The position numbers and the translations under genes were made by a program. Below, in pieces: positions 6,567 through 13,533 of a DNA stretch of 40,521 nt. Position 1 is the stretch's first letter. Every line of letters begins with the position of its first letter. The stretch spans positions 1 through 40,521 of the forward strand of contig DASYAG010000082.1 of assembly GCA_036501485.1 (NCBI GenBank), given 5' to 3'. The notes under the pieces were generated by a model, which made no database searches, had not been told where the DNA came from, and saw only the letters and a program-made list of their open reading frames with translations. The DNA is from PALSA-607 sp036501485. Its GTDB lineage: Bacteria; Actinomycetota; Actinomycetes; Acidothermales; Acidothermaceae.

Positions 6567-6727
6567 GGCGCAGCCGTAATACGCGGGCGGCTCAGTCTGA
6601 TCGCGCTGTTGGCTCAGTCTCATCGCGCCGTTGGCTTAGTCTCATCGCGCCGTTGGCTTAGCGCGGTTGCGCCGGTCGCGCACCGTAACCGCGCGAGCGG
6701 CTCAGTCGGGGCCTTCTGGTCTGCTCA
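6567..6727. repeat. 22-bp tandem array downstream of prcA
   Basis: Three close units, each beginning GGCTYAGTC, lie at 6589-6610, 6611-6632 and 6633-6654. A partial fourth runs 6655-6676 and another GGCTCAGTC lies at 6699, still in phase (5 x 22 bp from the first). The blocks before 6589 and before 6699 (6568-6588 and 6678-6698) also resemble each other (GCGCA.CCGTAA...GCGGCTCAGTC), so the array has a composite edge structure. On the minus strand each GGCTYAGTC is a TRAGCC, that is a TAA or TGA. The true prcA stop (complement at 6725-6727) sits within one base of the same lattice. The array fills most of the 304-bp gap between prcA and the 76-codon gene; I see no gene in the remaining 6421-6566. 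Confidence 0.8.
6661..6694 (-). terminator. possible hairpin downstream of prcA
   Basis: GCGCGGTT at 6661-6668 is the exact reverse complement of AACCGCGC at 6687-6694, with extra pairing possible inside (GCG with CGT). It would form a GC-rich stem-loop 31 bases after the prcA stop on the minus strand, but no T-rich run follows. It may terminate or attenuate transcription before the 76-codon gene and pafA, or may simply be part of the tandem array. Confidence 0.35.
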
Positions 6728-7477
6728 GGACTCGACGTCGGGATCCACATCGGCGTCGGGTACCTCGGCTTCGTGGGCCGAACTTGCCGCCAGAAGTGCC
6801 TCGAGCTCAGGGCCGACATAACGGCGAAATGCCCGTCGGGTGCGTGACCTGACCAGCGCCGCCACCTCGAGTTGTCCGGCCGTCAGGGCGCGCATCTCAC
6901 CGTCAGGTGCCTGCGTTAACACGTCGACGGCCAACCGCAGGGCGGCGGTCAGTGAGGAGTCGACGACGAAGCGCTCCTTGAGCAGGCCGCTGATGTGCTC
7001 GGCCTGCCCACCCATGGCGACGAAGGCGTGCTCCTCTGTGACCGAACCGTCATAGGTCAGCCGGTAGATCGTGTCGTCGTCCTCTGACTCGCCGACTTCG
7101 GCCACCACGATCTCGATCTCGTAGGGCTTCTCCCCCGCGCCGCTGAAGATCGCACCCAGCGTTTGGGCGTAGGCGTTCGCGATCGTGCGGGCGGTGACGT
7201 CGCTGCGGTCGTACGTGTAGCCGGTGAGGTCAGCCAGCCGGACGCCGGCCACTCGCAGGTTCTCGAACTCGTTGTAGCGCCCAACCGCGGCGAACGCGAT
7301 TCGGTCGTAGACCTCGCTGATCTTGTGCAGAGCCTTCGAGGGATTCTCGGCAACGAACAAGATGCCCTCGGCGTACTGGAGCACCACGTTGCTGCGACCG
7401 CGCGCGATGCCTTTGCGGGCGTAGTCGGCCCGGTCCTTCATCAGTTGCTCGGGCGAGACGTAGAACGGCGCGCTCAT
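6725..7477 (-). CDS. prcA: 20S proteasome alpha subunit PrcA
   Basis: Forms the two outer seven-membered rings of the 20S core and gates entry of substrates unfolded by Arc. The 250-residue protein has the expected N terminus (MSAPFYVSPEQLMKDRADYA), which forms the gate. The alpha-type H0 helix region and the core proteasome fold follow (ARGRSNVVLQYAEGILFVAE, then DRIAFAAVGRYNEFENLR, LTYDGSVTEEHAFVAMGG). There is no N-terminal catalytic Thr, as expected. The acidic C-terminal tail (AHEAEVPDADVDPDVES) is typical. It follows prcB by 39 bp on the same strand. Its stop codon is followed by a 22-bp tandem array (6589-6720). Confidence 0.98.
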   Translation of the reverse strand: MSAPFYVSPEQLMKDRADYARKGIARGRSNVVLQYAEGILFVAENPSKALHKISEVYDRIAFAAVGRYNEFENLRVAGVRLADLTGYTYDRSDVTARTIANAYAQTLGAIFSGAGEKPYEIEIVVAEVGESEDDDTIYRLTYDGSVTEEHAFVAMGGQAEHISGLLKERFVVDSSLTAALRLAVDVLTQAPDGEMRALTAGQLEVAALVRSRTRRAFRRYVGPELEALLAASSAHEAEVPDADVDPDVES

Positions 7478-7516
7478 GTGCTGCTCCTGGTCTGCATCTG
7501 GGTCACTGTTGTTCGC

Positions 7517-8362
7517 TTAGCTCAGCGGCGCGGCTGGGCCGCCGGGTCGGATCATGCGAGCATCGACCACGCGGCCGACCATGTCATGCAGGACGTCGTC
7601 GGCGACGCGCTGGAAGCCCTCTATCGAGCACGAAACAACCACCGGGTAGATCTGCCGGGTCAGATCAGGACCACCCGTCGCGGAGTCGTCGTCGGCGGCG
7701 TCGTATAGCGCCTCTACGCATGCGCGAACGGCGTCTTGCTGGCTGAAGTCTTCGCGGAAAAACTTCTTCAGCGCGCCGCGCGCAAACATGGAGCCGGAGC
7801 CGACGGCGTGGAACGAATGCTCTTCGTAGCGGCCGCCTGTGACGTCGAAAGAGAAGATGCGACCTGCCTTCTGCGGATCACTGACGAGCAAGTCGTAGCC
7901 CGCGAAGATCGGCACGACAGCGAGGCCTTGCATCGCCATCGGCAAGTTGCCGCGGATCATCATCGAGAGCCGATTTGCCTTGCCCTCAAGGGAAAGCGTC
8001 GCTCCTTGAAGCTTCTCGTAGTGCTCGAGTTCGACCTGAAATAGTCGGACGAGCTCGATGGCGAGACCCGCTGTACCCGCGATGCCGACGCATGAATGCT
8101 CGTCAGCCTGGAACACCTTCTCGATGTCACGCTGGGCGATGATGTTGCCCATCGTGGCGCGGCGGTCGCCCGCCATCACGACACCACCGGTGTAGGTGAC
8201 CGCAACGATCGTCGTACCGTGCGGCGCGTCGACTGTGCCCGGGCCGAGGGTGCGCTTGCCGGGCATCATGTCCGGCGCGTGCATGCCCAGAAAGTCGGTG
8301 AACGAGCCCACTCCGGGCTGATGAAACGCGTTCGGGAGCCGACCTGAACCGTCGGTCGTCAC
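7517..8362 (-). CDS. prcB: 20S proteasome beta subunit PrcB (catalytic)
   Basis: Forms the inner catalytic rings of the 20S core. The 281-residue precursor carries a propeptide of about 49 residues, removed autocatalytically before the first Thr of HGTTIVAVTYTGGVVMAGDR. Mature Thr1 is therefore about residue 50. The catalytic Asp (AGDRRAT, mature about 17) and the Lys33 region (DIEKVF) are visible, as is the GSGSMFARGALKK segment. The start is a GTG at 8360-8362 that overlaps the pup stop codon (GTGA), with AAGGGTGG just upstream. Pup and the protease are thus translationally coupled. The C terminus ends GGPAAPLS. Confidence 0.98.
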   Translation of the reverse strand: MTTDGSGRLPNAFHQPGVGSFTDFLGMHAPDMMPGKRTLGPGTVDAPHGTTIVAVTYTGGVVMAGDRRATMGNIIAQRDIEKVFQADEHSCVGIAGTAGLAIELVRLFQVELEHYEKLQGATLSLEGKANRLSMMIRGNLPMAMQGLAVVPIFAGYDLLVSDPQKAGRIFSFDVTGGRYEEHSFHAVGSGSMFARGALKKFFREDFSQQDAVRACVEALYDAADDDSATGGPDLTRQIYPVVVSCSIEGFQRVADDVLHDMVGRVVDARMIRPGGPAAPLS

Positions 8363-8574
8363 TGGCCACCCTTTTGGATGTAGGACCGAACGAACTCCTC
8401 GGCGTTCTCCTCGAGCACCTCGTCGATCTCATCGAGGATCGAATCGACGTCCTCGTTGAGCTTCTCCTGGCGGTCCTTGAGGTCGCTGCTCGCGGTCTCT
8501 TCGGTTTCTACCTCGTCGGCCTCAGTCGAGCGGCGGTTGGACCGCTGCTGACCTCCGGTGTCCTTCTCGGCCAT
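8359..8574 (-). CDS. pup: prokaryotic ubiquitin-like protein Pup
   Basis: Pup is the disordered protein tag attached to lysines of proteasome substrates. The 71-residue product starts MAEKDTGGQQRSNR. It contains the helical segment that binds the Arc coiled coil (about residues 38-62: LKDRQEKLNEDVDSILDEID) and ends YIQKGGQ. The terminal Gln must be deamidated to Glu by Dop before PafA can use it. The ATG at 8572-8574 has GGAGGGG 4-5 bases upstream, so the longer frame is not used. Its stop overlaps the prcB start. About 155 bp separate it from dop; they contain a copy of an 11-bp duplication over dop's stop, and the pup promoter may lie there. Confidence 0.98.
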   Translation of the reverse strand: MAEKDTGGQQRSNRRSTEADEVETEETASSDLKDRQEKLNEDVDSILDEIDEVLEENAEEFVRSYIQKGGQ

Positions 8575-8714
8575 CTGCCCCTCCGGGTTTCTCAGGCCAC
8601 CGGACGCATGACGCATAACCGGCGGCGCTGTGCCGACATTACCTGCGGGCGGACGTCGGCGGCGCGCCAGCCGTTCGCGGCCCCCCGGCGAGTCGGCCGC
8701 AGTTGGCGGCGGTT

Positions 8715-8736
8715 GACGTCAGTGGGACGTCAGTGG
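8715..8736. repeat. perfect 11-bp tandem duplication over the dop stop codon
   Basis: GACGTCAGTGG is present twice in direct succession (8715-8725, 8726-8736). The copy nearer dop contains the dop stop (complement of TGA at 8730-8732). The second repeats the TGA 11 bases further on, in another frame. Confidence 0.85.
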
Positions 8737-10274
8737 GAGTCGGTGAGCGCTGCGACGAGCTCGGTGGCCGTGGCACACCGATCGATCAGGTCGCCCACGT
8801 GCGCCTTGGTGCCCCGCAACGGCTCGAGCGTCGGAATGCGCTGGAGTGAATCCCGGCCGGGCAGGTCGAAGATGACGGAGTCCCACGACGCGGCGGCGAC
8901 CTCAGTGCCGAACTTGGCAAGACAGCGGCCGCGGAAGTACGCCCGGGTGTCCTCCGGTGGTTCTGTCATTGCCGCGATAACGGCGTCCTCGGTGTGCAGG
9001 GTCTGCATGCTCCCCCGCGCCACGAGCCGGTTGTAGAGACCGCGATCGGCCCGCACGTCGTGGTACTGCAGGTCGACGAGCTGCAGCTTGTGCGCCTCCC
9101 AGGTCAGGTTCTCCCGATCGCGGTAGCCCTCGAGCAGCGACAGCTTGGCCACCCAGTCGAGCTCGCTGGACAGCTGCATCGGGTCTTCCGATAGCCGGGT
9201 CAGGACCGACTCCCAGCGATCGAGGACGTCGCGAGTCACGTCGTCGGCGTCTGAGCCGAACCGGTCCTCGACGTACTTGCGGGCCTGCTCGAGGTATTCC
9301 ATCTGCAGCTGGATGCCGGTCATCTTGCGGCCGTCGCGCAAGGTGACGCGGTGGCTGAGCGTCGAGTCGTGGGACACGGCGCGCAGGGCAGCTACCGGGC
9401 CGTCGATGGAGAAATCGTCGGTCAGGAACGCATCCTCGATCATGGCCAGGACGAGCGCAGTCGAGCCCATCTTCAGGTAGGTCGAGATCTCGCTCATGTT
9501 CGCGTCGCCGATGATCACGTGCAGCCGGCGGTACTTCTCGGGGTCGGAATGCGGCTCGTCGCGGGTGTTGATGATCGGCCGCTTCAGCGTGGTCTCCAGA
9601 CCGACCTCGACTTCGAAGAAGTCGGCACGCTGGCTCAGCTGGAAGCCGTGACCACGCCCGTCGGCACCGATTCCGACCCGACCCGCGCCGCAGAAGACCT
9701 GCCGCGTCACGAAGAACGGCGTCAGGTGCCGCACGATCTCGGTGAACGGCGTGCTGCGCTTGGTGAGGTAGTTCTCGTGGCAGCCGTAGCTGGCGCCCTT
9801 GTTGTCGGTGTTGTTCTTGTACAGCTGGATCGGCCAGCTGCCTGGCACGGTGGCCGCACGCCGCGCGGCCTCAGCCATCACCCGCTCGCCGGCCTTGTCC
9901 CACAGCACAGCGTCGAGCGGGTTTGTGAGCTCGGGTGAGGAGTACTCGGGGTGGGCGTGGTCGACGTAGAGACGCGCGCCGTTCGTCAGGATGACGTTGG
10001 CCAGCCCGAGATCCTCGTCGGTTAGCTGCGTGGGGTCGGCCACCTCGCGATTCAGGTCGAACCCGCGCGCGTCGCGCAGCGGGTTCTCCTCTTCGAAGTC
10101 CCACTTGGGCCGGCGGCCGTTCGAACTGCGTTCGCGCGCCACCTCCCGAGGCAAGAACCCCGGCACGTAGGCATTGACGATCTGCGAGGACGCCGCCATC
10201 GCGTTCGCGGTCGGATGCCCGGGCACCGAGATACCGAACTCGGTCTCGATTCCCATTACCCGCCGGACAGTCAC
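8730..10274 (-). CDS. dop: Pup deamidase/depupylase Dop
   Basis: Dop converts Pup's C-terminal Gln to Glu and also removes Pup from substrates; it shares the PafA fold. The 514-residue length suits Dop (PafA is shorter). The N terminus (TVRRVMGIETEFGISVPGHP) contains the conserved GIETEFG nucleotide/metal motif. Other matching segments are NPLRDARGFDL, ILTNGARLYVDHAHPEYSSP (the HPEYSSPE stretch), NTDNKGASYGCHENYL and NTRDEPHSDPEKYRR. The start is the GTG at 10272-10274, giving the MTVRRVMG start known in relatives. Another GTG lies one codon upstream and an ATG lies at 10256, and no strong ribosome site decides. The gene lies about 100 bp downstream of arc on the same strand, with an 11-bp tandem array between them. 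Confidence 0.97.
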   Translation of the reverse strand: MTVRRVMGIETEFGISVPGHPTANAMAASSQIVNAYVPGFLPREVARERSSNGRRPKWDFEEENPLRDARGFDLNREVADPTQLTDEDLGLANVILTNGARLYVDHAHPEYSSPELTNPLDAVLWDKAGERVMAEAARRAATVPGSWPIQLYKNNTDNKGASYGCHENYLTKRSTPFTEIVRHLTPFFVTRQVFCGAGRVGIGADGRGHGFQLSQRADFFEVEVGLETTLKRPIINTRDEPHSDPEKYRRLHVIIGDANMSEISTYLKMGSTALVLAMIEDAFLTDDFSIDGPVAALRAVSHDSTLSHRVTLRDGRKMTGIQLQMEYLEQARKYVEDRFGSDADDVTRDVLDRWESVLTRLSEDPMQLSSELDWVAKLSLLEGYRDRENLTWEAHKLQLVDLQYHDVRADRGLYNRLVARGSMQTLHTEDAVIAAMTEPPEDTRAYFRGRCLAKFGTEVAAASWDSVIFDLPGRDSLQRIPTLEPLRGTKAHVGDLIDRCATATELVAALTDSH

Positions 10275-10323
10275 CACATCAGCCTACGTGCCTTGACCGG
10301 CATTGTGGCTTCGCGAGGCGCAA

Positions 10324-10377
10324 TGGGTTGTTCGTGGGTTGTTCGTGGTTGTCCGTGGGTTGTCCGTCGGCTGTTAG
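10324..10377. repeat. 11-bp tandem array just beyond the arc stop codon
   Basis: TGGGTTGTTCG occurs twice in succession (10324-10334, 10335-10345). A 10-bp variant (10346-10355) and TGGGTTGTCCG (10356-10366) follow, then a poorer match (TCGGCTGTTAG, 10367-10377) that contains the arc stop (complement of TAA at 10374-10376). The array occupies much of the space between arc and dop. Confidence 0.85.
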
Positions 10378-12155
10378 AGGTACTGGCCGGTGTTCGCGAT
10401 CGTGTCGATCGACCGGCCCGCCTCCGTGCCCTGCTTCCCGGAGATCAACGTGCGGATGTAGACGATCCGCTCGCCCTTCTTGCCGGAGATCCGCGCCCAG
10501 TCGTCGGGGTTCGTCGTGTTCGGGAGATCCTCGTTCTCCTTGAACTCATCGACACACGCCGACATCAGGTGCTGCATGCGCAGACCCTTGTTGCCGCTGT
10601 CAATGAAGTCCTTGATCGCCATCTTCTTCGCGCGGTCGACGATGTTTTGGATCATCGCGCCGGAGTTGAAATCCTTGAAGTACAGGATTTCCTTGTCGCC
10701 GTTGGCGTAGGTAACTTCGAGGAACCGGTTCTCTTCGGTCTCGTCGTACATCCGCTCGACGGTGCGCTGGATCATGGCCTGCACGGTCGCCTCGCGGGAT
10801 CCACCATGTTCGGCCAGATCTTCAGCATGAAGCGGCAGATGCGCCTTGATGTACTTGCTGAAAATGTCGCGCGCCGCCTCGGCGTCCGGCCTCTCGATCT
10901 TGATCTTTACGTCGAGCCGACCAGGGCGCAGGATCGCGGGGTCGATCATGTCTTCGCGGTTTGACGCGCCGATGACGATGACGTTCTCGAGCCCTTCGAC
11001 ACCATCGATCTCGCTCAGCAACTGCGGCACGATTGTCAGCTCGACGTCGGAGCTCACACCCGAACCGCGGGTGCGAAAGATTGAATCCATCTCGTCGAAG
11101 AAGACGATCACCGGGTTGCCGTCACTGGCCTTCTCACGTGCACGTTGGAACACGAGGCGAATCTTGCGCTCGGTCTCACCCACGTACTTGTTCAGCAGCT
11201 CGGGGCCCTTGATGTTGAGGAAGAAACTCTTGCCCTCGGGCTTGCCGGTGACCTCAGCGACCTTCTTGGCGAGCGAGTTCGCGACAGCCTTGGCGATCAA
11301 CGTCTTCCCGCAGCCGGGAGGGCCGTAAAGGAGCACGCCCTTCGGGGGCCGCAGTTCGTGCTCGCGGAAGAGATCGGCGTGCAGGTAGGGCAGTTCGATC
11401 GCATCGCGGATCATCTCGATCTGGGCCGACAAGCCACCGATCGCCGAGTAGTCAATGTCGGGGACTTCCTCGAGGACGAGTTCTTCGACCTCAGCCTTGG
11501 GAATCCGCTCGTATACGTAACCGGACCGCGTCTCGAGAAGCAGCGAGTCGCCGACCCGCAAGGGGGTGTCGAGCAGCGTGTCGGCCAGCATGACGACCCG
11601 CTCCTCGTCGCTGTGACCGATGACGAGTGCGCGTTCGCCGTCTTCGAGGACTTCCTTGAACATGACGACTTCACCTTGGCGTTCGAATGCCAACGCGCGG
11701 ACGACGTTCAGGGCCTCGTTGAGCATGACTTCCTGGCCCTTGCGGAGCTCCTCGCCTTCAACGGCGGGGCTCACGGTGACGCGGAGTTTGCGGCCGCCGG
11801 TGAACACATCGACGGTGCCGTCGTCGTGGCGAGCTAGAAAGACGCCGTAACCCGACGGCGGTTGAGCCAGCCGGTCGACCTCTTCGCGCAGCGCGATGAT
11901 CTGCTCGCGGGCTTCCTTCAGCGTGGTGACGAGGCGCTCGTTCTGCCCGGTGACGCCAGCCAGACTTGCTTGCGCGTCGGACAGTCGCTCCTCAAGCAGA
12001 TGGACGCTTCTCGGCGATTCGGTCAGCTTGCGGCGCAACATCGAAATCTCCTCTTCGAGGAGTCCGAGCTGCGCTTGCAGCTGCCGGGCATCGGCGCGAT
12101 CGTCTCCGCGCGAGCCACTTGTCTGGCCGTCGTGAGAGTCTTCACGACTTGCCAT
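10374..12155 (-). CDS. arc: proteasomal AAA+ ATPase Arc/Mpa
   Basis: Hexameric ATPase that captures pupylated proteins, unfolds them and threads them into the 20S core. The 593-residue protein has an N-terminal coiled coil that binds Pup (about residues 25-98), an interdomain OB region (about 100-220) and the AAA module. Walker A is GPPGCGKT (278-285), Walker B is VIVFFDEMDS (349-358), and the arginine-finger region GASNREDMIDPAILRPGRLD follows. It ends GQYL: the penultimate Tyr is the proteasome-docking, gate-opening signal. The ATG at 12153-12155 has GGGAGGTGA upstream; the longer frame to 12209 is not used. It is the first gene of the minus-strand block and divergent from the ferredoxin gene. 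Confidence 0.98.
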   Translation of the reverse strand: MASREDSHDGQTSGSRGDDRADARQLQAQLGLLEEEISMLRRKLTESPRSVHLLEERLSDAQASLAGVTGQNERLVTTLKEAREQIIALREEVDRLAQPPSGYGVFLARHDDGTVDVFTGGRKLRVTVSPAVEGEELRKGQEVMLNEALNVVRALAFERQGEVVMFKEVLEDGERALVIGHSDEERVVMLADTLLDTPLRVGDSLLLETRSGYVYERIPKAEVEELVLEEVPDIDYSAIGGLSAQIEMIRDAIELPYLHADLFREHELRPPKGVLLYGPPGCGKTLIAKAVANSLAKKVAEVTGKPEGKSFFLNIKGPELLNKYVGETERKIRLVFQRAREKASDGNPVIVFFDEMDSIFRTRGSGVSSDVELTIVPQLLSEIDGVEGLENVIVIGASNREDMIDPAILRPGRLDVKIKIERPDAEAARDIFSKYIKAHLPLHAEDLAEHGGSREATVQAMIQRTVERMYDETEENRFLEVTYANGDKEILYFKDFNSGAMIQNIVDRAKKMAIKDFIDSGNKGLRMQHLMSACVDEFKENEDLPNTTNPDDWARISGKKGERIVYIRTLISGKQGTEAGRSIDTIANTGQYL

Positions 12156-12186
12156 GAGCCTCACCTCCCTGCAGGACTGCACTTCG

Positions 12187-12225
12187 ACCCTACCGTTGTC
12201 GCGGTTCACTCATCTTGCGTGAACC
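12187..12225 (-). promoter_or_regulatory. possible arc promoter element and inverted repeat
   Basis: The 173-bp divergent region between arc and the ferredoxin gene contains a 7-bp inverted repeat, GGTTCAC (12203-12209) and GTGAACC (12219-12225), with a 9-bp spacer. A TAGGGT (TANNNT-type -10, minus strand, 12187-12192) lies about 32 bp before the arc ATG. No good -35 was found at the right spacing. The repeat could be an operator. Confidence 0.3.
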
Positions 12226-12328
12226 CCGGCGAAACGGTCGAACTTTTCCACCTGCTCGGACGCACTTGTTATCGTCGGGAGTGGCCCAGACCTAATAGCT
12301 GCGGCCATCGAATGAAGGGTGCCTCTCC

Positions 12329-12637
12329 GTGACCGCACAGCCGACCACTAGTGGGCCGTCCGTCGGATACCGGGTCTGGATCGACCAGGACCTGTGCACG
12401 GGCGACGGCATCTGCGTCCAGGAGGCCCGCAACGTCTTTGAGCTGGACGTCGATGGGCTGGCCTACGTCAAGAACGCGGACGACGAGTTGCTGACCGCCC
12501 CGGGGGCGCAATCCGAGGTGCCCGCCGACACGTTCACTGCCGTCGTCGAGTCGGCCCGCAAGTGCCCAGGTGCCTGTATTCACGTGGTTCGGGCCGCCGA
12601 CGGGGTCGAAGTAGCAGGTCCGGACGCCCAGCTCTAG
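12329..12637 (+). CDS. ferredoxin, 3Fe-4S/4Fe-4S type
   Basis: Small electron carrier of 102 residues. Cluster ligands are visible: CTGDGIC (Cys23 and Cys29, spaced as in 3Fe-4S ferredoxins) and CPGAC (Cys79 and Cys83). The central acidic segment NVFELDVDGLAYVKNADDELL is typical of the actinobacterial ferredoxin found beside the proteasome ATPase gene. Its redox partner is not evident in the window; no cytochrome P450 is present. The start is a GTG at 12329-12331 with GAAGGGT about 10 bases upstream. It is divergent from arc and convergent with trmI: both genes end within the single palindrome CTAG at 12634-12637, overlapping by four bases. Confidence 0.92.
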   Translation: MTAQPTTSGPSVGYRVWIDQDLCTGDGICVQEARNVFELDVDGLAYVKNADDELLTAPGAQSEVPADTFTAVVESARKCPGACIHVVRAADGVEVAGPDAQL

Positions 12638-13533
12638 CTCGGTGGCTCGTCCGATACGTGCTCGGACGCGATCGCTTCGTCCAGCGCGGTCGATGTCGAC
12701 GTTGGACGCCGACGGCGCACCGGTGCGACCACGCCGTCGGCCAGCCGCCGGGCGCTGACCAGGAAGCCGGTGTGGCCGATCATGCGGTGATCGGGGCGTA
12801 CCGCCAGGCCTTCGACGTGCCAGGTGCGCAGCATGGTCTCCCAGGCTGCGGGCTCGGCGAATCGGCCGTCGGTGCGCATCGCCTCGACAACGCGCGAGAG
12901 CTGCGTAGTGGTGGCGACGTAGCAGCAGATTAGGCCACCCGGCAGTAGCACCGCGGCGGTCGCATCAAGGCATTCCCATGGCGCGAGCATGTCGAGCACA
13001 ACACGGTCGACGGGCTGATCGAGTGGACGTTCGCGCAGTTCCTCGACGAGATCCCCAACGGTCAGACGCCACGCCGGATGCTCCGAGCCGAAGAACCGCA
13101 GGACGTTTTTTGCTGCTACTGCAGCAAAATCCTCGCGCCGCTCGTAGGAGTGCACCTCACCTGTCTCGCCGACGGCCCGCAAGAGCGAACAGCTGAGCGC
13201 TCCAGAACCGGCGCCAGCTTCAATGACCCGAGCGCCCGGAAAGACGTCGGCGTAGCCGATGATCATCGCGGCGTCTTTGGGATAGACAACGGTTGCTCCA
13301 CGCGGCATCGACAACACGAAGTCCGACAGCAGCGGCCGGAACGCGAGGTAGGCCGTGCCGCCGGTCGAAGTCACCACGACCCCCTCGGGCTGCCCGATCA
13401 AGTCGTCATGCTCGAGCGCGCCCTGGTGGGTGTGGAACTGCTTGCCCGCTACGAGCAGCACGGTGTGCTTGCGGCCCTTCGGGTCGGTGATCTGTGCCTG
13501 GTCGCCGACCTCGAACGGCCCTCGCCTGATCAT
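12634..13533 (-). CDS. trmI: tRNA (adenine-58-N1)-methyltransferase TrmI
   Basis: Methylates N1 of A58 in the tRNA T loop using S-adenosylmethionine. The 299-residue protein has the small N-terminal beta domain (MIRRGPFEVGDQAQITDPKG) and a Rossmann methyltransferase domain. SAM motif I is VIEAGAGSGALSC (about 103-115) and the motif IV-like segment is VVLDMLAPWECL. The FVLSMPRGATVVYPKDAAMI segment is typical of TrmI. The C-terminal 30 residues are a basic then acidic tail (VRRRRPTSTSTALDEAIA...). The start ATG at 13531-13533 overlaps the stop codon of the upstream M50 peptidase (ATGA), so the two are translationally coupled; the longer frame is a shadow. In M. tuberculosis the same gene also sits near mpa. 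Confidence 0.95.
   Translation of the reverse strand: MIRRGPFEVGDQAQITDPKGRKHTVLLVAGKQFHTHQGALEHDDLIGQPEGVVVTSTGGTAYLAFRPLLSDFVLSMPRGATVVYPKDAAMIIGYADVFPGARVIEAGAGSGALSCSLLRAVGETGEVHSYERREDFAAVAAKNVLRFFGSEHPAWRLTVGDLVEELRERPLDQPVDRVVLDMLAPWECLDATAAVLLPGGLICCYVATTTQLSRVVEAMRTDGRFAEPAAWETMLRTWHVEGLAVRPDHRMIGHTGFLVSARRLADGVVAPVRRRRPTSTSTALDEAIASEHVSDEPPS

Noticed and set aside
6567..6727. CRISPR array
   Set aside because: Units are contiguous 22-bp repeats with no spacers of unique sequence and no cas genes nearby; the RecB-like Fe-S nuclease at 14825 resembles Cas4 in motifs but stands alone among housekeeping genes.
9800..9830. A TTGTCGGTG resembling the PafBC (RecA-independent damage) promoter motif
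   Set aside because: It lies deep inside dop on the non-coding strand, the spacing to a TANNNT is off by one, and no gene starts nearby.
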